Below are positions 5,698 through 6,865 of a stretch of 6,865 bases of DNA, piece after piece. The notes under the pieces are model-generated. The model worked only from the letters and a program-made list of their open reading frames with translations, made no database searches and was not told where the DNA came from. The stretch lies in the NCBI GenBank assembly GCA_022425585.1, contig JAKMFF010000177.1:1-6865 (forward strand), written 5' to 3'. The DNA comes from Candidatus Poseidoniaceae archaeon (GTDB lineage: Archaea; Thermoplasmatota; Poseidoniia; Poseidoniales; Poseidoniaceae). The position numbers were made by a program, and so were the translations under genes. The first letter of the stretch is position 1; every line of letters begins with the position of its first letter.

Positions 5698-6865
5698 ATG
5701 GTGTCTTTTAGCGACCTTGGAGTTTCTAGCAGCCTAGTTAAGCTGCTGGCAGACCAAGGAATTAACGAACCGTTTGAGGTTCAAACAGAGTCAATACCAG
5801 ACGGTATGCTAGGTAACGACCTTTGCTGCCGTGCTCCGACTGGTTCAGGTAAGACATTGGCTTTTGGTCTACCGCTTATTGAACGCACTAAGAAAGCTGA
5901 ACCAGGTTTTCCTACTTCGCTTATATTGACTCCAACAAGAGAGTTAGCAGAACAAATTTATCGGGTTTTAGATCCACTATCCAGAGAATTGGGATTGTAT
6001 ACTTACGCAGTTTATGGAGGAGTTTCCTACGGTAAACAATTCAAAGCCTTTGATCGTGGTGTAGATATTTTAGTGGCTTGTCCAGGTCGTCTACTTGACC
6101 TAATGGACCGCGGCTCAGTAAATCTTGAGGATGTAGAAGTTGTTGTTTTAGACGAAGCAGATCGTATGGCTGACATGGGATTTATGGAACCAGTTTGTGA
6201 TATTCTTGATGAGTGTAAGAAAGACCGTCAAACAATATTGTTCAGCGCTACTTTAGATGATGAAGTTGGAGAGTTAGTTCGAGATTATCAAACCAATCCA
6301 GTAACCATTGAGGTTGGTCCAAAAGAGGTGTCCATGGAGAGCATGACTCACTTTTTCTGGTTAATGCCCCATTCTAAAAAATCCACTATATCCAGCGAAA
6401 TTATCAGAAAATGCGGGCGAACTATTGTGTTTTGTCGAACAAGAGCTGGTGCAGATCGGGTTGGTGACGACCTAAGACAAGATGGCTTGTCTGCGCAAAC
6501 TCTGCACGGCGGTCTATCACAAAAAAATCGTGATAGGGCAATGCAACGTTTCCAGCATGGTGAATGCATGGCACTGATAGCTACCGACGTTGCAGCACGA
6601 GGAATCGATGTCGAAGGAGTCAATTGTGTAATTCACTATGATCCACCTGAAAATGGTAAAGCGTACAAGCACCGTAGCGGGCGAACCGCAAGGGGAGGTA
6701 TGACTGGTGTGGTGATTTCTTTAGTGCAAAAACCTCAGAAGAAAGCCACCAATCGAATTCAACGTGATGTCGGAATCAATGTTGAATTTAAACCACCAGA
6801 ATTTTCAGATTTACCCGAATTCGAAGTAGAATTTATTCCAGCAAGCAGGGATCGTGGATTTGATT
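5698..6865 (+). CDS. DEAD-box ATP-dependent RNA helicase, N-terminal 389 residues (runs off right edge)
   Basis: ATP-driven RNA duplex unwinding or RNP remodelling. My translation shows both RecA-like domains complete or nearly so. Aromatic F4 and Q29 (Q motif); APTGSGKT (46-53, Walker A); PTREL (79-83); YGGVS (106-110); PGRLLD (129-134); DEAD (152-155); SAT (183-185); IVFCRTR (243-249); HGGLSQ (270-275); ATDVAARGIDV (295-305); HRSGRTARGG (325-334). Every motif is intact, so the protein should be active. It resembles the RhlE/DbpA/DeaD group; subfamily is unclear because the C-terminal extension is outside the window. Start: ATG 5698 gives MVSFSDLG, the standard family N terminus. ATG 5656 is also open in frame and would add 14 residues (MVSNRVGRRDGLFD) without family support. 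It lies 94 bases after the thiolase on the same strand, and no clear Shine-Dalgarno is seen. Confidence 0.95.
   Translation, partial: MVSFSDLGVSSSLVKLLADQGINEPFEVQTESIPDGMLGNDLCCRAPTGSGKTLAFGLPLIERTKKAEPGFPTSLILTPTRELAEQIYRVLDPLSRELGLYTYAVYGGVSYGKQFKAFDRGVDILVACPGRLLDLMDRGSVNLEDVEVVVLDEADRMADMGFMEPVCDILDECKKDRQTILFSATLDDEVGELVRDYQTNPVTIEVGPKEVSMESMTHFFWLMPHSKKSTISSEIIRKCGRTIVFCRTRAGADRVGDDLRQDGLSAQTLHGGLSQKNRDRAMQRFQHGECMALIATDVAARGIDVEGVNCVIHYDPPENGKAYKHRSGRTARGGMTGVVISLVQKPQKKATNRIQRDVGINVEFKPPEFSDLPEFEVEFIPASRDRGFD

Overview
The 6.9 kb window holds six protein genes and one tRNA gene, packed tightly with no gap over about 100 bases. No mobile element, CRISPR array, rRNA or long repeat is visible. 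The best guess at origin is an uncultured, AT-leaning marine-type euryarchaeon, for example of the Poseidoniales (Marine Group II/III). The strongest evidence is the tRNA-Phe gene. Its anticodon loop has G37 next to the GAA anticodon, the archaeal/eukaryotic state, whereas nearly all bacterial tRNA-Phe genes have A37. Weak or absent Shine-Dalgarno sites, a likely TTG start, and AT-rich boxes at the spacing of archaeal TATA elements agree with this. The protein genes are mostly of bacterial type, so the assignment is an inference (about 0.7).

The leftward (minus-strand) block reads, in transcription order: rph (RNase PH, 4315-3491), tRNA-Phe with an encoded CCA end (3435-3360), a large unrecognised membrane protein (about 3278-1167), mogA (molybdopterin adenylyltransferase, 1154-570), and the N-terminal part of pyrC (dihydroorotase, 518 to the left edge). 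Spacings are 55, about 80, 12 and 51 bases, so partial co-transcription is likely.

The rightward block starts from a 94-base divergent intergenic region at 4316-4409. It holds a complete thiolase (4410-5603) and, after another 94 bases, a DEAD-box RNA helicase that runs off the right edge (5698-6865).

The genes do not form a single pathway. RNase PH with tRNA-Phe, and the helicase, belong to RNA metabolism. MogA makes molybdenum cofactor, dihydroorotase makes pyrimidines, and the thiolase acts in acetyl-CoA/acetoacetyl-CoA or beta-oxidation metabolism. The items most worth a second look are the roughly 700-residue multidomain membrane protein, the bacterial-type RNase PH (with an internal insertion) beside an archaeal-looking tRNA, the same-frame junction between the membrane gene and mogA, and the Gln-for-His change in the dihydroorotase metal motif. 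I see no convincing sign of a new defence or mobile system.
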